Origin: Bacteroidota bacterium
GTDB lineage: Bacteria; Bacteroidota; Bacteroidia; Chitinophagales; Chitinophagaceae
NCBI GenBank assembly: GCA_947452905.1
Contig: CANGEP010000007.1
Coordinates: 1-64,000 of the forward strand
Reading direction: 5' to 3'
Length of the DNA: 64,000 nucleotides
The notes under the pieces were generated by a model. The model worked only from the letters and a program-made list of their open reading frames with translations. It was not told where the DNA came from and ran no database searches. This document shows positions 1 to 9,700 of this stretch, in pieces (position 1 is the stretch's first letter; every line of letters begins with the position of its first letter). The position numbers were made by a program, and so were the translations under genes.

Positions 1-2305
1 GTATGATGGTACAATTAGTGCAACGTCTACACCAACGATTACTGGTTCATTGGCTAGTGGAGATATAGGGACCTATAGTGAAACTTATGACACAAAGACT
101 CAGGGAACAGGTAAGATATTAACGCCTTCTGTTGTATCAATAGTAGATGTAACAAGTAATTTGATGACAGGGAATTATAGTATTACATATGTCAATAACC
201 TCGGAGGTATTATAAATTATAAATTACTAACAGTAACAGCAGAGAACAAATCCAAAAAATATGGAGAGGCGAATCCTACACTCACTTATAACATATCTGG
301 ATTTGTAAATAACGAAACTTTAACTACAAGTGGAGTAACAGGTACCGCCAGTACTACAACTAGTGCCACTGTTTCGAGTACTGTTAACACTTATACAATA
401 ACTGCAAGTGCAGGAACTTTAAGTGCCACAAACTATAGTTTTAATTTTGTAAATGGAACTCTTACAGTAGATAAATCTGCTTTAACAGTTACTGCAACAG
501 ATAAAACTAAAATATATGGTGATGTAAACCCACAATTAACTTATGATATTATTGGGTATGTAAATAATGAAAGTTTAACTACGAGTGGTGTAACTGGAAC
601 AGCTAGTGTAACTACAAGTGCTACCTTAACTAGCACTGTAAATAACTATCCAATTACATCAAGCGCTGGAACATTAACTGCAAATAATTATATTTTTAAT
701 TTTGTAAACGGAAAATTAACCATCACCCCTAAAGATCTTACCATCTCCGGCATCACCGCAACAAATAAAGTATATGATGGAACCATTGCAGCCACCTTAT
801 CGGGTACTGCAAAATATGAAGGTTTAATTACAGATGATGTATTTGCAGTCACGGGCACACCCACAGCTGTTTTTGATAACAAGGACGCAGGAAACAATAA
901 AAGCATAACAGTAAATGGATATACAGCACCTTCCACAAATTACAATATTTCACAACCAGCTTTAACAGCTAATATTACTACAAAAGATATAACCATCTCG
1001 GGAATAACCGCAACAAACAAAGTGTATGATGGAACCACTGCAGCCACATTAACAGGCACAGCAAAATATGATGGGATAATAGTGGATGAAGTTTTTTCGG
1101 TAACAGGTACACCCACTGCTAAATTCGCCAGCAAAGATGTGGGCACTAATAAAAGCATAACAATAACTGGGTATACTTCACCCTCCAATAATTATTCTTT
1201 AACTCAGCCTAAAGTTAATGATGCTGCAATTAGTCCAAAACCATTAAGCATATCAGCTCCTACCATTGCCGATAAAATTTATGATGCAACCAAAACCCCA
1301 GGTGTTTTAACCATTGGCAATATTAATGCCAGCGATTTTGTAGGCACTGAAAAATTATCAGTAAATGGAGTAGCAGGTAATTTAACATCTGCTAATGTAG
1401 GAACCTATACAACCACTATTACTTATACATTGGGGGATGATATAACAAGTGGTGGTAAGGCAGCAAACTATACTTTAAGCAGTGATATTGCCAATGCAAA
1501 AATTACCCCTAAAATAATTACCCCCATAATTACTGTGTTGGATAAACAGTATGATGGATCTGATGCAGCTACAATTACAATTGCTGTTAATAAATTCGCT
1601 AGCGATAATTTAATTGCCAATGAAACAAAAGCAGTATTTAGTGATGCGAATGCTGCTTTAGCAAAAACAGTGACAATTACAGGTATTGCATTATCAGGAA
1701 CTTCGGCATCAAACTATCAATTAAACGCTAGTTCTGCAAGCGTCAATGGTAATATTCTTCCAAGAGTTATTACGGTATCAGCAAAACCAATCACTATAAC
1801 ATTTGGAGATCCTGAACCTAAACTTGATTATGATTACTCCCCCAAACCACTCATTGGAAGCGATCAATTTTCTGGCAATTTAACTAGAGATCCCGGAACA
1901 GCTATTGGTACATATAAAATTTCTCAAGGCACATTGAGTTTAAGCACTAATTACGCTATAAAATTTAATGCTAACTTTTTTGAAATCAAAAATATTACTA
2001 ATCCCGAGTTTTTAGTGCCTAATGCTTTTATACCAAGTAGCATGAATGAATTGGATAATACATTTCGTATTTTCTCCAAAGGATTAAATCCGGATGTACT
2101 ATCAAGTTTTAGAATCTTTAATAGGTTGGGTAATTTGATTTATACTTTTACTAAAGGCCTTAACGATTCTTGGGATGGACGCATCAATGGAATTGTGCAG
2201 GAGGCAGATGTGTATATGTGGGCGGCAAGTTTTGATCACAGCAAGGATCCTACAGGAACTAGTTTAACTTATCCAACCTCAGGTACCTTCCTGCTTTTAA
2301 AATAA
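1..2305 (+). CDS. MBG/YDG-repeat surface adhesin with gliding-type C-terminal domain (5' truncated)
   Basis: The reading frame is open to base 2 of the window, so the start lies upstream and this is a C-terminal fragment of at least 767 residues. It consists of tandem beta-sandwich modules rich in Thr, Ser and Asn. Counting from the TTG at base 50, there are MBG_2-type repeats at residues 59-141 and 144-225 (each with KxYGxxNPxLTY), YDG-type repeats at 229-311, 312-394, 396-487 and 489-573 (YDGT/YDAT/YDGS near each start), and another MBG_2-like module at 576-648. Residues 650-751 resemble the gliding motility-associated C-terminal domain (CHU_C, type B sorting signal of type IX secretion), with FxVPNAFxP and FRIFNRLGNLIY. 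The usual TPNGDGxND segment is replaced by IPSSMNELDN. A PorP/SprF gene follows 5 bases after the stop, the usual partner for such secreted proteins. Inferred role: secreted, surface-anchored adhesin. Substrate or ligand cannot be told. Confidence 0.88.
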   Translation, partial: YDGTISATSTPTITGSLASGDIGTYSETYDTKTQGTGKILTPSVVSIVDVTSNLMTGNYSITYVNNLGGIINYKLLTVTAENKSKKYGEANPTLTYNISGFVNNETLTTSGVTGTASTTTSATVSSTVNTYTITASAGTLSATNYSFNFVNGTLTVDKSALTVTATDKTKIYGDVNPQLTYDIIGYVNNESLTTSGVTGTASVTTSATLTSTVNNYPITSSAGTLTANNYIFNFVNGKLTITPKDLTISGITATNKVYDGTIAATLSGTAKYEGLITDDVFAVTGTPTAVFDNKDAGNNKSITVNGYTAPSTNYNISQPALTANITTKDITISGITATNKVYDGTTAATLTGTAKYDGIIVDEVFSVTGTPTAKFASKDVGTNKSITITGYTSPSNNYSLTQPKVNDAAISPKPLSISAPTIADKIYDATKTPGVLTIGNINASDFVGTEKLSVNGVAGNLTSANVGTYTTTITYTLGDDITSGGKAANYTLSSDIANAKITPKIITPIITVLDKQYDGSDAATITIAVNKFASDNLIANETKAVFSDANAALAKTVTITGIALSGTSASNYQLNASSASVNGNILPRVITVSAKPITITFGDPEPKLDYDYSPKPLIGSDQFSGNLTRDPGTAIGTYKISQGTLSLSTNYAIKFNANFFEIKNITNPEFLVPNAFIPSSMNELDNTFRIFSKGLNPDVLSSFRIFNRLGNLIYTFTKGLNDSWDGRINGIVQEADVYMWAASFDHSKDPTGTSLTYPTSGTFLLLK
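224..724 (+). repeat. Two tandem MBG_2-type coding repeats
   Basis: Two in-frame copies of about 250 bases (about 224-472 and 479-724) encode closely matching modules that share KxYGxxNPxLTY, VNNExLTTSGVTGTAS and NYxFNFVNGxLT. They are diverged at the DNA level, but shared runs remain. Confidence 0.75.
734..1232 (+). repeat. Two tandem YDG-type coding repeats, highly similar
   Basis: Copies at about 734-979 and 983-1232 both encode TISGITATNKVYDGT, then GTAKY, VTGTPTA, NKSIT and GYT.PS.NY.  They are the closest pair in the adhesin and point to recent duplication. Confidence 0.78.
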
Positions 2306-2310
2306 AATAT

Positions 2311-3342
2311 TTGAAACTTAAATACATCATATTCATTTTTCTCATTGCTGCTTTAAAAGTAGAAGGACAAAATTTTGTCCTTTCTCAGCCTTATACTTCG
2401 GCACAGTTTATGAGTCCCGCATCGGTGGGAAATGGAGTGTATGAGCAACGAGTGCAAGCAATTATGCGCAATCAGCTTTTTAATGGCAATAACTTGTTTA
2501 GAACCTATGTGGTGGGTTGGGATAAAAGAATCAAGAATAAAAACACAGAAGTGGAGGAGGAGTTGAATCAGAAAGATTATTTAGGAATAGGGGCACAAAT
2601 AATATCGGATCAGTTAGTGGGTGGTTTATTACAAACCAATTATGTTAGTATAAATACAGCTTATCATATTGCTTTAAGTGCCGAAAATAAATCTAGTTTA
2701 TCTCTTGGTTTAGGAGGCACATTCTCTCAAACATTCTTGGATGAATCTAAATTAAATCTAGGTAGTCAATTGTATGGCCAACTTAATGGGCTGGGTAGCA
2801 GCTTAAGTACCTATACCTTTAAAAAATTCCCCTATACTTTATCGGCAAATACAGGTATTTTGTATATGCGTCACGATAACGAACACTTTTTTCAGTTAAG
2901 TGCCAATGCGTTTTTATATTCAGTACCTGATGTTACCGAATCGGTTAATAGTAGCGCTTCCAATATGCGTATTGCGGGTTTTATGAACCTCGAAAATATC
3001 ATTAATGAATACAGCACTTACTTACTACATGCTTCTTATAATTTTAGATTAAACAACGGCGAAAATGATCGCCAAATATTATTGGGGGCTAGTTTTGGAT
3101 TTCCTTTGTCATATGACTATGGTACAGTAAAAAGATTATATGTGGGTGGTTATTATAGATACGAAGATGCATTTATACCTACACTTTCATTTATGATGGA
3201 TAAGTACAATGTGGGCATTAGTTACGATATATATAGTAACAATAAAACAGGAGCCACTATTAAGCAAAATGGTTTTGAGATTTCATTTTCAAAATCTTTT
3301 GGCAAGAAAAAAGGAGATTTGCTTAAAACACTATTTGATTAA
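2311..3342 (+). CDS. PorP/SprF family type IX secretion outer membrane protein
   Basis: A 343-residue protein with an N-terminal signal peptide (hydrophobic stretch at residues 3-17, probable cleavage after residue 19) followed by the family opening QNFVLSQPYTSAQFMSPASVGNG. The rest has alternating amphipathic strands typical of an outer membrane beta-barrel. SprF in gliding flavobacteria is needed for secretion and surface attachment of the repeat adhesin SprB, and PorP-type genes usually sit directly after their adhesin gene. Here the gap to the adhesin is 5 bases, so the two are almost certainly co-transcribed and work as a pair. The start is TTG at 2311; no in-frame ATG would preserve the signal peptide. 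The gene converges on the GNAT gene with a 5-base gap and no visible terminator. Confidence 0.9.
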   Translation: MKLKYIIFIFLIAALKVEGQNFVLSQPYTSAQFMSPASVGNGVYEQRVQAIMRNQLFNGNNLFRTYVVGWDKRIKNKNTEVEEELNQKDYLGIGAQIISDQLVGGLLQTNYVSINTAYHIALSAENKSSLSLGLGGTFSQTFLDESKLNLGSQLYGQLNGLGSSLSTYTFKKFPYTLSANTGILYMRHDNEHFFQLSANAFLYSVPDVTESVNSSASNMRIAGFMNLENIINEYSTYLLHASYNFRLNNGENDRQILLGASFGFPLSYDYGTVKRLYVGGYYRYEDAFIPTLSFMMDKYNVGISYDIYSNNKTGATIKQNGFEISFSKSFGKKKGDLLKTLFD

Positions 3343-3347
3343 GGGGA

Positions 3348-3797
3348 TTAAAAATTTATGGCACAGTTTACCCATTCAGGATCAAAGCTTGCCTTATACT
3401 TTCTGTAAAAATTAATAGCAGGTTCGTTCCAATCTAATACCTGCCAGTTAATGCCCTTGTAGTTTTTATCTTTTCCTTCCTGTATTAGAGCATCCACTAA
3501 CATAGAGCCAATTTTATGGCCACGCATATCCTCTGTTACCAATAAATCCTCTAAATAAATTCTTTGTCCTTTCCAAGTGCTATATCGAATATAATATAAA
3601 GCCATACCTACTACTATTCCATTTACTTCTGCAACAAAAGCCCACCAAACAGGATTAGGGCCAAAACCACTTTGCTCAAAATGCTCAAGCGTTACGGTAA
3701 CTTCGTTAGGCGCTTTTTCATAATTAGCTAGCTCCTGTATAAGCTCCATCATTCTTTTGCAATCGGCTTTAACTGCTTTACGGATAGTAATATTCAT
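3348..3797 (-). CDS. GNAT family N-acetyltransferase (diamine/thialysine acetyltransferase-like)
   Basis: 149 residues spanning a complete GNAT fold. The acetyl-CoA pyrophosphate-binding motif A is seen as RGHKIG at residues 92-97, preceded by the beta-4 strand IYLEDLLVTEDM; the C-terminal NEPAINFYRKY (124-134) is motif B. Overall layout (RKAVKADCKRMMELIQELANYEKAP at the N-terminus, WWAFVAE, YLEDLLV) resembles the spermidine/spermine and thialysine N-acetyltransferase group. The exact acceptor amine is not determinable. It is the last gene of a probable minus-strand operon, with 3 bases between the stop of the upstream trans-sulfuration gene and this start. Confidence 0.85.
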   Translation of the reverse strand: MNITIRKAVKADCKRMMELIQELANYEKAPNEVTVTLEHFEQSGFGPNPVWWAFVAEVNGIVVGMALYYIRYSTWKGQRIYLEDLLVTEDMRGHKIGSMLVDALIQEGKDKNYKGINWQVLDWNEPAINFYRKYKASFDPEWVNCAINF

Positions 3798-3800
3798 AAC

Positions 3801-5027
3801 TTATATTTTGGCTAAAGCTTGTGTAAGATCTGATTCAAGGTCTTCGATATTTTCAATACCCACACTCATTCTAATAAGCCCATCGGTAATACCATATTTA
3901 ATGCGCTCTTCTCTTGGAATTCCATAATGGGTCATGGTTGCAGGATGTGAAACCAATGTATCCACGGTGCCTAGTGACACTGCTCTTGTGCAAACTTCTA
4001 GTGCATCAATAAACTTTTTACCAGCATCTATTCCGCCTTTTAATTCAAAACTTAATAGGGGTGCTGGTTTCTTCATTTGCTTTTGAGCTATAGCATAATC
4101 GGGATGTGTTGTAAATCCAGTAAAGTTTACATGTTCTATAGCAGGATGATTTTGTAAAAATTGAGCTACACGAACCGTGTTCTCACAATGTCGCTCCATT
4201 CTTATCTCCAAAGTTTTCATACCCTGTATTAATAAGTAAGCATCAAAAGCATTGCTATTGCCTCCTAATAATACATGCCATTTCCAAGCTTTTGTATGCA
4301 TGAATTCTAAATCTTTTCCTAGCATTACGCCATGCAAAGCAGAACCATGTCCGTTTAAAAATTTAGTTGCTGAATGAAAAACAAAATCTGCGCCTAATGC
4401 AAAGGGTTGTTGTAAATAAGGAGTGGCCACAGTATTATCTACAGACACTTTTACATTGTGTTTATGTGCAATAGTACAAATAGATTCAATATCTACACAT
4501 TGTAAAGTGGGGTTCGCTGGTGTTTCTAGATGTATTAATTTAATACTCTTATTTTCGGATAAAGTGGTATCTAGTAAACCTAAATCACGAACATCTATTA
4601 AAATTGTTTTAATTCCTGCCTCCGCTAATACTTTTTGCATTAACTCTTGTGAACCACCGTATAAAGAATAATGTGAAAGTAGCGTATCGCCTGCGCTTAG
4701 GTTACTAAAAAACAAAGTACTCATAGCCGCCTGACCACTGGCGTGTAATAAAGCTTTTACTTCTAGGTCTTCCCCTTTTTCATTTTTTAATCCATGTGAT
4801 TCTAATGCTTCAATAGTTACTTGCGCAGCAGTAAAAGTGGGGTTACCCCATCTTGTATAAATTCTTGTTTTATCGTCACTTTTAAAACGTTCCATTCCCT
4901 CATCGGTAGAGCCAAAAGTAAAAGTAGAAGTGGCATAAATAGGAGTAGTATGCGAAAAATTATCATTCTCGTGATTAGCAGTATGTAAGGTTACTGTGCT
5001 TATGCCTTTAAATTTTTTTTGACTCAT
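3801..5027 (-). CDS. PLP-dependent trans-sulfuration enzyme (cystathionine gamma-synthase / methionine gamma-lyase family)
   Basis: 408 residues, the full length of the Cys/Met metabolism PLP enzyme family. The PLP-binding lysine is K222 in HSATKFLNGHG; D197 in VSVDNTVATPYLQQP contacts the pyridine nitrogen; YTRWGNPT (57-64) contributes the tyrosine and arginine that bind phosphate from the neighbouring subunit; SHYSLYGGS (118-126) carries the stacking tyrosine. Members include cystathionine gamma-synthase, cystathionine gamma-lyase, O-acetyl/succinylhomoserine sulfhydrylase and methionine gamma-lyase, and sequence alone does not separate these. A role in methionine or cysteine synthesis or degradation is likely. 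It lies between fabH (31-base gap) and a GNAT gene (3-base gap) on the same strand. Confidence 0.9.
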   Translation of the reverse strand: MSQKKFKGISTVTLHTANHENDNFSHTTPIYATSTFTFGSTDEGMERFKSDDKTRIYTRWGNPTFTAAQVTIEALESHGLKNEKGEDLEVKALLHASGQAAMSTLFFSNLSAGDTLLSHYSLYGGSQELMQKVLAEAGIKTILIDVRDLGLLDTTLSENKSIKLIHLETPANPTLQCVDIESICTIAHKHNVKVSVDNTVATPYLQQPFALGADFVFHSATKFLNGHGSALHGVMLGKDLEFMHTKAWKWHVLLGGNSNAFDAYLLIQGMKTLEIRMERHCENTVRVAQFLQNHPAIEHVNFTGFTTHPDYAIAQKQMKKPAPLLSFELKGGIDAGKKFIDALEVCTRAVSLGTVDTLVSHPATMTHYGIPREERIKYGITDGLIRMSVGIENIEDLESDLTQALAKI

Positions 5028-5058
5028 TTTGTGTTTTTTTCTTTGTTAAATATAACCA

Positions 5059-6051
5059 TTAATACGCCCACTTCACCCAGGCTGCTCCCCAGGTAAAACC
5101 TCCGCCAAAAGCAGCTAATATTAAATTGTCGCCTTTATTAAGTTTGCTTTCCCATTCCCACAAACAAAGTGGAATTGTAGCAGCAGTAGTATTACCATAT
5201 TTTTGGATATTGATCATCACTTTCTCGGAAGGGATGCCTGCTCTGTTAGCAGTAGCATCAATAATTCTTAAATTGGCTTGGTGAGGTACAAGCCAGGTAA
5301 TGTCATCTCCTGTTAAATTATGTTTTTCTAATAAATCGGCAGTCACATCGGCCATACCTTTTACGGCAAACTTAAAAACAGGCTGACCATCCTGAAAAGC
5401 ATAATGCTCTTTTGCCATCACCGACTCAACGCTAGCTGGTTTTAAACTTCCACCAGCTTTAATATGCAAATAATCTCTTCCACTTCCATCGCTTTTTAAA
5501 ATGGCATCTTGAAAACCATTTTCGTCCTTACTTGGTTCCAATAAAACAGCCCCTGCGCCATCACCAAAAATGATACAAGTTGCACGATCGGTATAATCAA
5601 TAATCGAACTCATCTTATCAACCCCCACCACGATTATTTTTTTATATCTACCACTCTCAATAAAATTTGCACCTGTAGTAAGGGCAAATAAAAATCCACT
5701 ACAAGCGGCTCCTAAATCAAAACCAAAAGCATTTTTCGCACCAATTTTGTCGCCAATTATGTTAGCAGTGGCCGGAAAAATCATATCGGGGGTAACGGTG
5801 GCACAAATAATACAATCAATATCTAAAGGATCGAGCTTCTTTTTTTGTAAAATCTCCTCAATGGCTTTTACTGCCATATCCGAGCTCGCTTTTCCAGGCT
5901 CCTTTAAAATTCGGCGCTCCGAAATTCCAGTGCGGGTTCTAATCCATTCATCGTTGGTATCTACCATCTTTTCGAGGTCAAAATTGGTTAATTTGGTCTC
6001 AGGAACATACCCTCCAACGGATGTAATGGCGGCTCTAATTGTTGGCAACAT
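5059..6051 (-). CDS. fabH: 3-oxoacyl-ACP synthase III (beta-ketoacyl-ACP synthase III)
   Basis: 330 residues. It condenses acetyl-CoA (or a branched acyl-CoA) with malonyl-ACP to start type II fatty acid synthesis in the cytoplasm. The catalytic triad is visible: C117 in GAACSGF, H257 in PHQANLRI and N287 in YGNTTAA. The N-terminal TSVGGYVPE and [14 protein letters not shown] (CoA-binding Trp/Arg) are typical. Bacteroidota make iso-branched fatty acids, so branched primers such as isovaleryl-CoA are plausible, but this is family knowledge. It heads a minus-strand group with the trans-sulfuration and GNAT genes and diverges from ruvA. accB and accC, which supply malonyl-CoA, are also in this window, but separately. 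Confidence 0.96.
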   Translation of the reverse strand: MLPTIRAAITSVGGYVPETKLTNFDLEKMVDTNDEWIRTRTGISERRILKEPGKASSDMAVKAIEEILQKKKLDPLDIDCIICATVTPDMIFPATANIIGDKIGAKNAFGFDLGAACSGFLFALTTGANFIESGRYKKIIVVGVDKMSSIIDYTDRATCIIFGDGAGAVLLEPSKDENGFQDAILKSDGSGRDYLHIKAGGSLKPASVESVMAKEHYAFQDGQPVFKFAVKGMADVTADLLEKHNLTGDDITWLVPHQANLRIIDATANRAGIPSEKVMINIQKYGNTTAATIPLCLWEWESKLNKGDNLILAAFGGGFTWGAAWVKWAY

Positions 6052-6152
6052 AGCAGTAATTTTAATTTGGCCTACAAATATCTTAAAATTTGGCTAAGAA
6101 TAGCGCCAAAAGGGTCTTTTTTCGTGCCTTATGCATTATTTTTGAACACATT

Positions 6153-6749
6153 ATGATCGCATTTTTACAAGGCAATTTTATGCAACTAACTCCTGCTAAA
6201 CTCATTATTGATGTGGGTGGAGTAGGGTATGAAGTAAACATTAGTTTACATACCTATGAAGCAATTTCCAAAAAGGAAAAAGGGATGCTTCACACTTACT
6301 TGCACATTACCGAAAATGCACAAGTGCTTTTTGGTTTTCATGAGCTACAAGAAAAGGATTTGTTTTTGCATTTAATTAGTGTTTCAGGGGTGGGCGCAAG
6401 CACTGCAAGAATGATGTTGTCTGGTATGCAACCCGAGGAAATTATTCGTGCCATCGTGCAAGGGGAGGCAAGACAATTGGAGCAAATAAAAGGGATTGGA
6501 AAAAAATCGGCCGAAAGATTAGTATTGGAATTAAGAGATAAGCTTTCCAAAATTACTTTAACACAAAACCCCACTGGTGGATTTGCTACTGTGGCTAAAT
6601 CAACGCCTTCACAAGATGCTATTCAAGCATTGGTGTCTTTAGGCATTCAAAAAGCAGTAGCCGAAAAAGCCGTAGATAAAACTTTGCAAGCGCAAGGTTC
6701 AGATCTAAACCTAGAGACTTTAATTAAAGCAGCATTAAAAAACTGCTAA
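6153..6749 (+). CDS. ruvA: Holliday junction branch migration DNA helicase subunit RuvA
   Basis: 198 residues. RuvA binds four-way junctions and loads the RuvB helicase for branch migration in recombinational repair. The N-terminal OB-fold domain (MIAFLQGNF, then LIIDVGGVGYEVN) is followed by tandem helix-hairpin-helix motifs (VSGVGASTARMML near 90 and IKGIGKKSAERLVLEL near 125) and a small C-terminal UBA-like domain that contacts RuvB (SPSQDAIQALVSLG-type). I chose the ATG at 6153 because the family begins MIAFLxG; the longer open frame back to 6090 overlaps the fabH promoter area. It precedes sprA by 19 bases, a gene order also known in gliding flavobacteria, though the two functions are unrelated. 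Confidence 0.96.
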   Translation: MIAFLQGNFMQLTPAKLIIDVGGVGYEVNISLHTYEAISKKEKGMLHTYLHITENAQVLFGFHELQEKDLFLHLISVSGVGASTARMMLSGMQPEEIIRAIVQGEARQLEQIKGIGKKSAERLVLELRDKLSKITLTQNPTGGFATVAKSTPSQDAIQALVSLGIQKAVAEKAVDKTLQAQGSDLNLETLIKAALKNC

Positions 6750-6768
6750 TTGTAATTTATTTATTGTT

Positions 6769-9700
6769 TTGAAAAACGGCCAAACCTATTCTATATTTTT
6801 TTTACTATTGTTTTTAAACAGTAGTGCTTTGGCACAGACTAAAACGTCTGCCAATGCTAAGGATACCGTTATTAAATCCAAAATTGATTTTTCTAAAAAA
6901 TACATGGGCAAGGACTCCTTATACTTTCCCATTAAAGATCGTCGTTCCGACTTTTTAACTCAGCCAAGTAATAATCCATTTGACATTCGCGATACCAGTT
7001 ATTTAAAAAGAAGAATTGAGTATGACCCTAAAACAAAAAATTATTCAGTTACTGAAATGATTGGGGGGAGGCTAGTAAAGCAACCTGCAACATTAAGTTT
7101 TGATGAGTTTTGGAAATTAAAAGCGGATAAAGACGAAAAAAATTATTTTTCTCAAAGAGCTAATTCGTTGGGGGTGTTGAATCGAAAAATTAGTCGTCCT
7201 AAAACAAAAATTTACAATTCTTATTTTGATCGTTTATTTGGAAAAACAGGTTCCGATTTAAAAGTAGATTTTAAGCCAGTAGGTGAAATAAATATAAAAG
7301 CAGGTTATCAGGGACAAAATGTAATGAACCCTACCTTGCCTGAACGTGCCAGAAAAAACGGGGGTTTTGATTTTGATGCCAACACCAATTTTAGTATGAA
7401 TGCAAGTATTGGTGATAAGTTAAAGTTCCCCATCAATTTTAATACCCTCTCCAACCTTGGTTTTGACAATCAAATAAAGTTAAACTACAAAGGCAAGAAG
7501 GATGAAATTATAAAAAGTATCGAGGCTGGGAATATTAATTATGTTTCGAGAAGTACTTTAATACCAAGTACTCAAAATTTATTTGGTATTAAAACCCAAT
7601 TGCAATTTGGGCGTTTATTTGTTACAGCAGCTATCGCGAATCAAAAGTCACAAAGACAGTCGATGGCATTACAAGGCGGAAGCACCACTCAAAAGTTTCA
7701 GAAAAAATTGAGCGATTATGAAGAGAATAGACACTTTTTATTAGCGCAATACTTTAGAAAGCACTACAACGAAGCCATGTCTAAATTGCCTGTGATTACT
7801 TCGCAAGCACAAATAAAAAGAATAGAGGTTTGGGTAACCAATCGTAATGGACAAACCACTAATGCACGTGACGTAGTGGGACTAGCCGACTTAGGGGAAC
7901 AAAAGCCATCCAATAATAGATGGAAACCTACTTCCAATTATGATTACCCCGATAATAATGCCAATGATTTATATGCGACTATTTCGGACAAAGATAAAAA
8001 CCCAACAGTACGAAATCCATCAGGGGTAGCGCAGGTTTTGGCAAGTGCAGGCTTAAGATCGGCGGAGGATTATGAACGAACTTTTGCTAGAAAATTAACA
8101 GATAACGAATACTTTTTTAATCCACAAGTAGGTTTCTTATCCTTAAATATTCCATTACAACCTGATGAGGTTTTGGGAGTTGCTTTTCAGTATACCATGA
8201 ATGGTAAAGTATATCAGGTGGGTGAGTTTTCCGATAACGTGGCATTGAATCCTAATAATGGAGTTCAAAATATTTTATTCTTAAAATTATTAAAAGCCAC
8301 AACACAAAGAACCGATTTACCTATTTGGGATTTGATGATGAAAAACGTTTACTCCCTCGATTTGTTTGGCTCTATTCAACAACAAGATTTTCAATTAAAC
8401 GTTTTGTATGACGCACCCAGCGCTGGTTTAAAAAGATATTTACCTGTCACTGGAAAAGATGCAAGTGGAAAACCTGTGGACGGTAAATCATTACTTAAAA
8501 TTTTAAATTTAGACCGATTAAATAATCAAAACGATCCGCAGCCCGACGGTATGTTTGACTATGTAGAAGGGTATACGGTTTTATCAAAAATGGGACGTAT
8601 CGTTTTTCCTTTAATTGAACCCTTTGGTGACGACTTAAAAGCAAATGCATTTGGAGGTATCTCTGAAGAAGTAGCGAGTAAATATGTATTCCCTCAATTG
8701 TATCGTAAAATAAAAACCGAGGCGCAAACTTATACTAATCTGGATCGTTTTGTAATGGAAGGGCAGGTAAAAGGAAGCGGAGGTGGTTCTGAAATTAGTT
8801 TAAATGCTTTTAATGTACCACCTGGATCGGTGAGTGTAAGAGCAGGCGGACAAATACTAAAGGAAGGAGTAGACTATATTGTGGATTATGGTTCGGGTAC
8901 TGTAAAAATTATAAATCCAGGTATTTTAGGTTCTAATATTCCAGTGAATGTTTCTTACGAAAATAATTTAGGGTTTGGTTTTCAGGAGAGAGGGTTTAGG
9001 GCCTTGCGTTTAGATTATATGGCCAGTAAGGATTTAAATATTGGATTCTCCACCGAAAGATTAAGCGAAAGACCTTTTTTTACAAAAACTAATTTTGGTT
9101 CTGACCCTATTAAAAACTCCATGTATGGTTTTGATTTTAATTACAAATCGGAACTACCTAGTTTAACCAGATTTTTAAATAAACTACCTTTTTATAAAAC
9201 AAAGGCTAAGTCTTATATCACGGCTTATGGGGAGGCGGCATTTTTACAACCTGGACATGCGCAACAAATTGGTAAAGGAGGATCGGGTGTGGTATATTTA
9301 GATGATTTTGAATCTACAAGAACTGATATCGATTTAAGATTTCCTTATACTTCTTGGACATTAGCTTCTACACCTGTTACAAGACTTAATAAATTCCCAG
9401 AAAGTACTTTAACAGATAGCATTGATTATAACAAAAATCGTTCACGCATTTCTTGGTATACAATCGAACCAACTTTACAAGATCGTAATAGTACCAATAA
9501 TCCTTTAAGCGGAAGCGCTAAAATATTAAGTGACCCCAGAGTAAGACAAGTTTTTACCAACGAGTTGTTTCCTAATAAAACAACCAATATCACCGATGTT
9601 CAATTACCTACTTTCGATTTAACATATTATCCAAAAGAGCGTGGCCCTTATAACTACAACTATAAAGATTTAGATCCAGCTACAGGCAAAGTTAGAAATA

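Noticed and set aside
5028-5058. Possible SAM riboswitch before the trans-sulfuration gene
   Set aside because: Only 31 bases separate it from fabH and no conserved riboswitch core is visible.
6090-6152. Longer N-terminus for RuvA
   Set aside because: The family begins MIAFLxG, exactly at 6153; the upstream part has no similarity.
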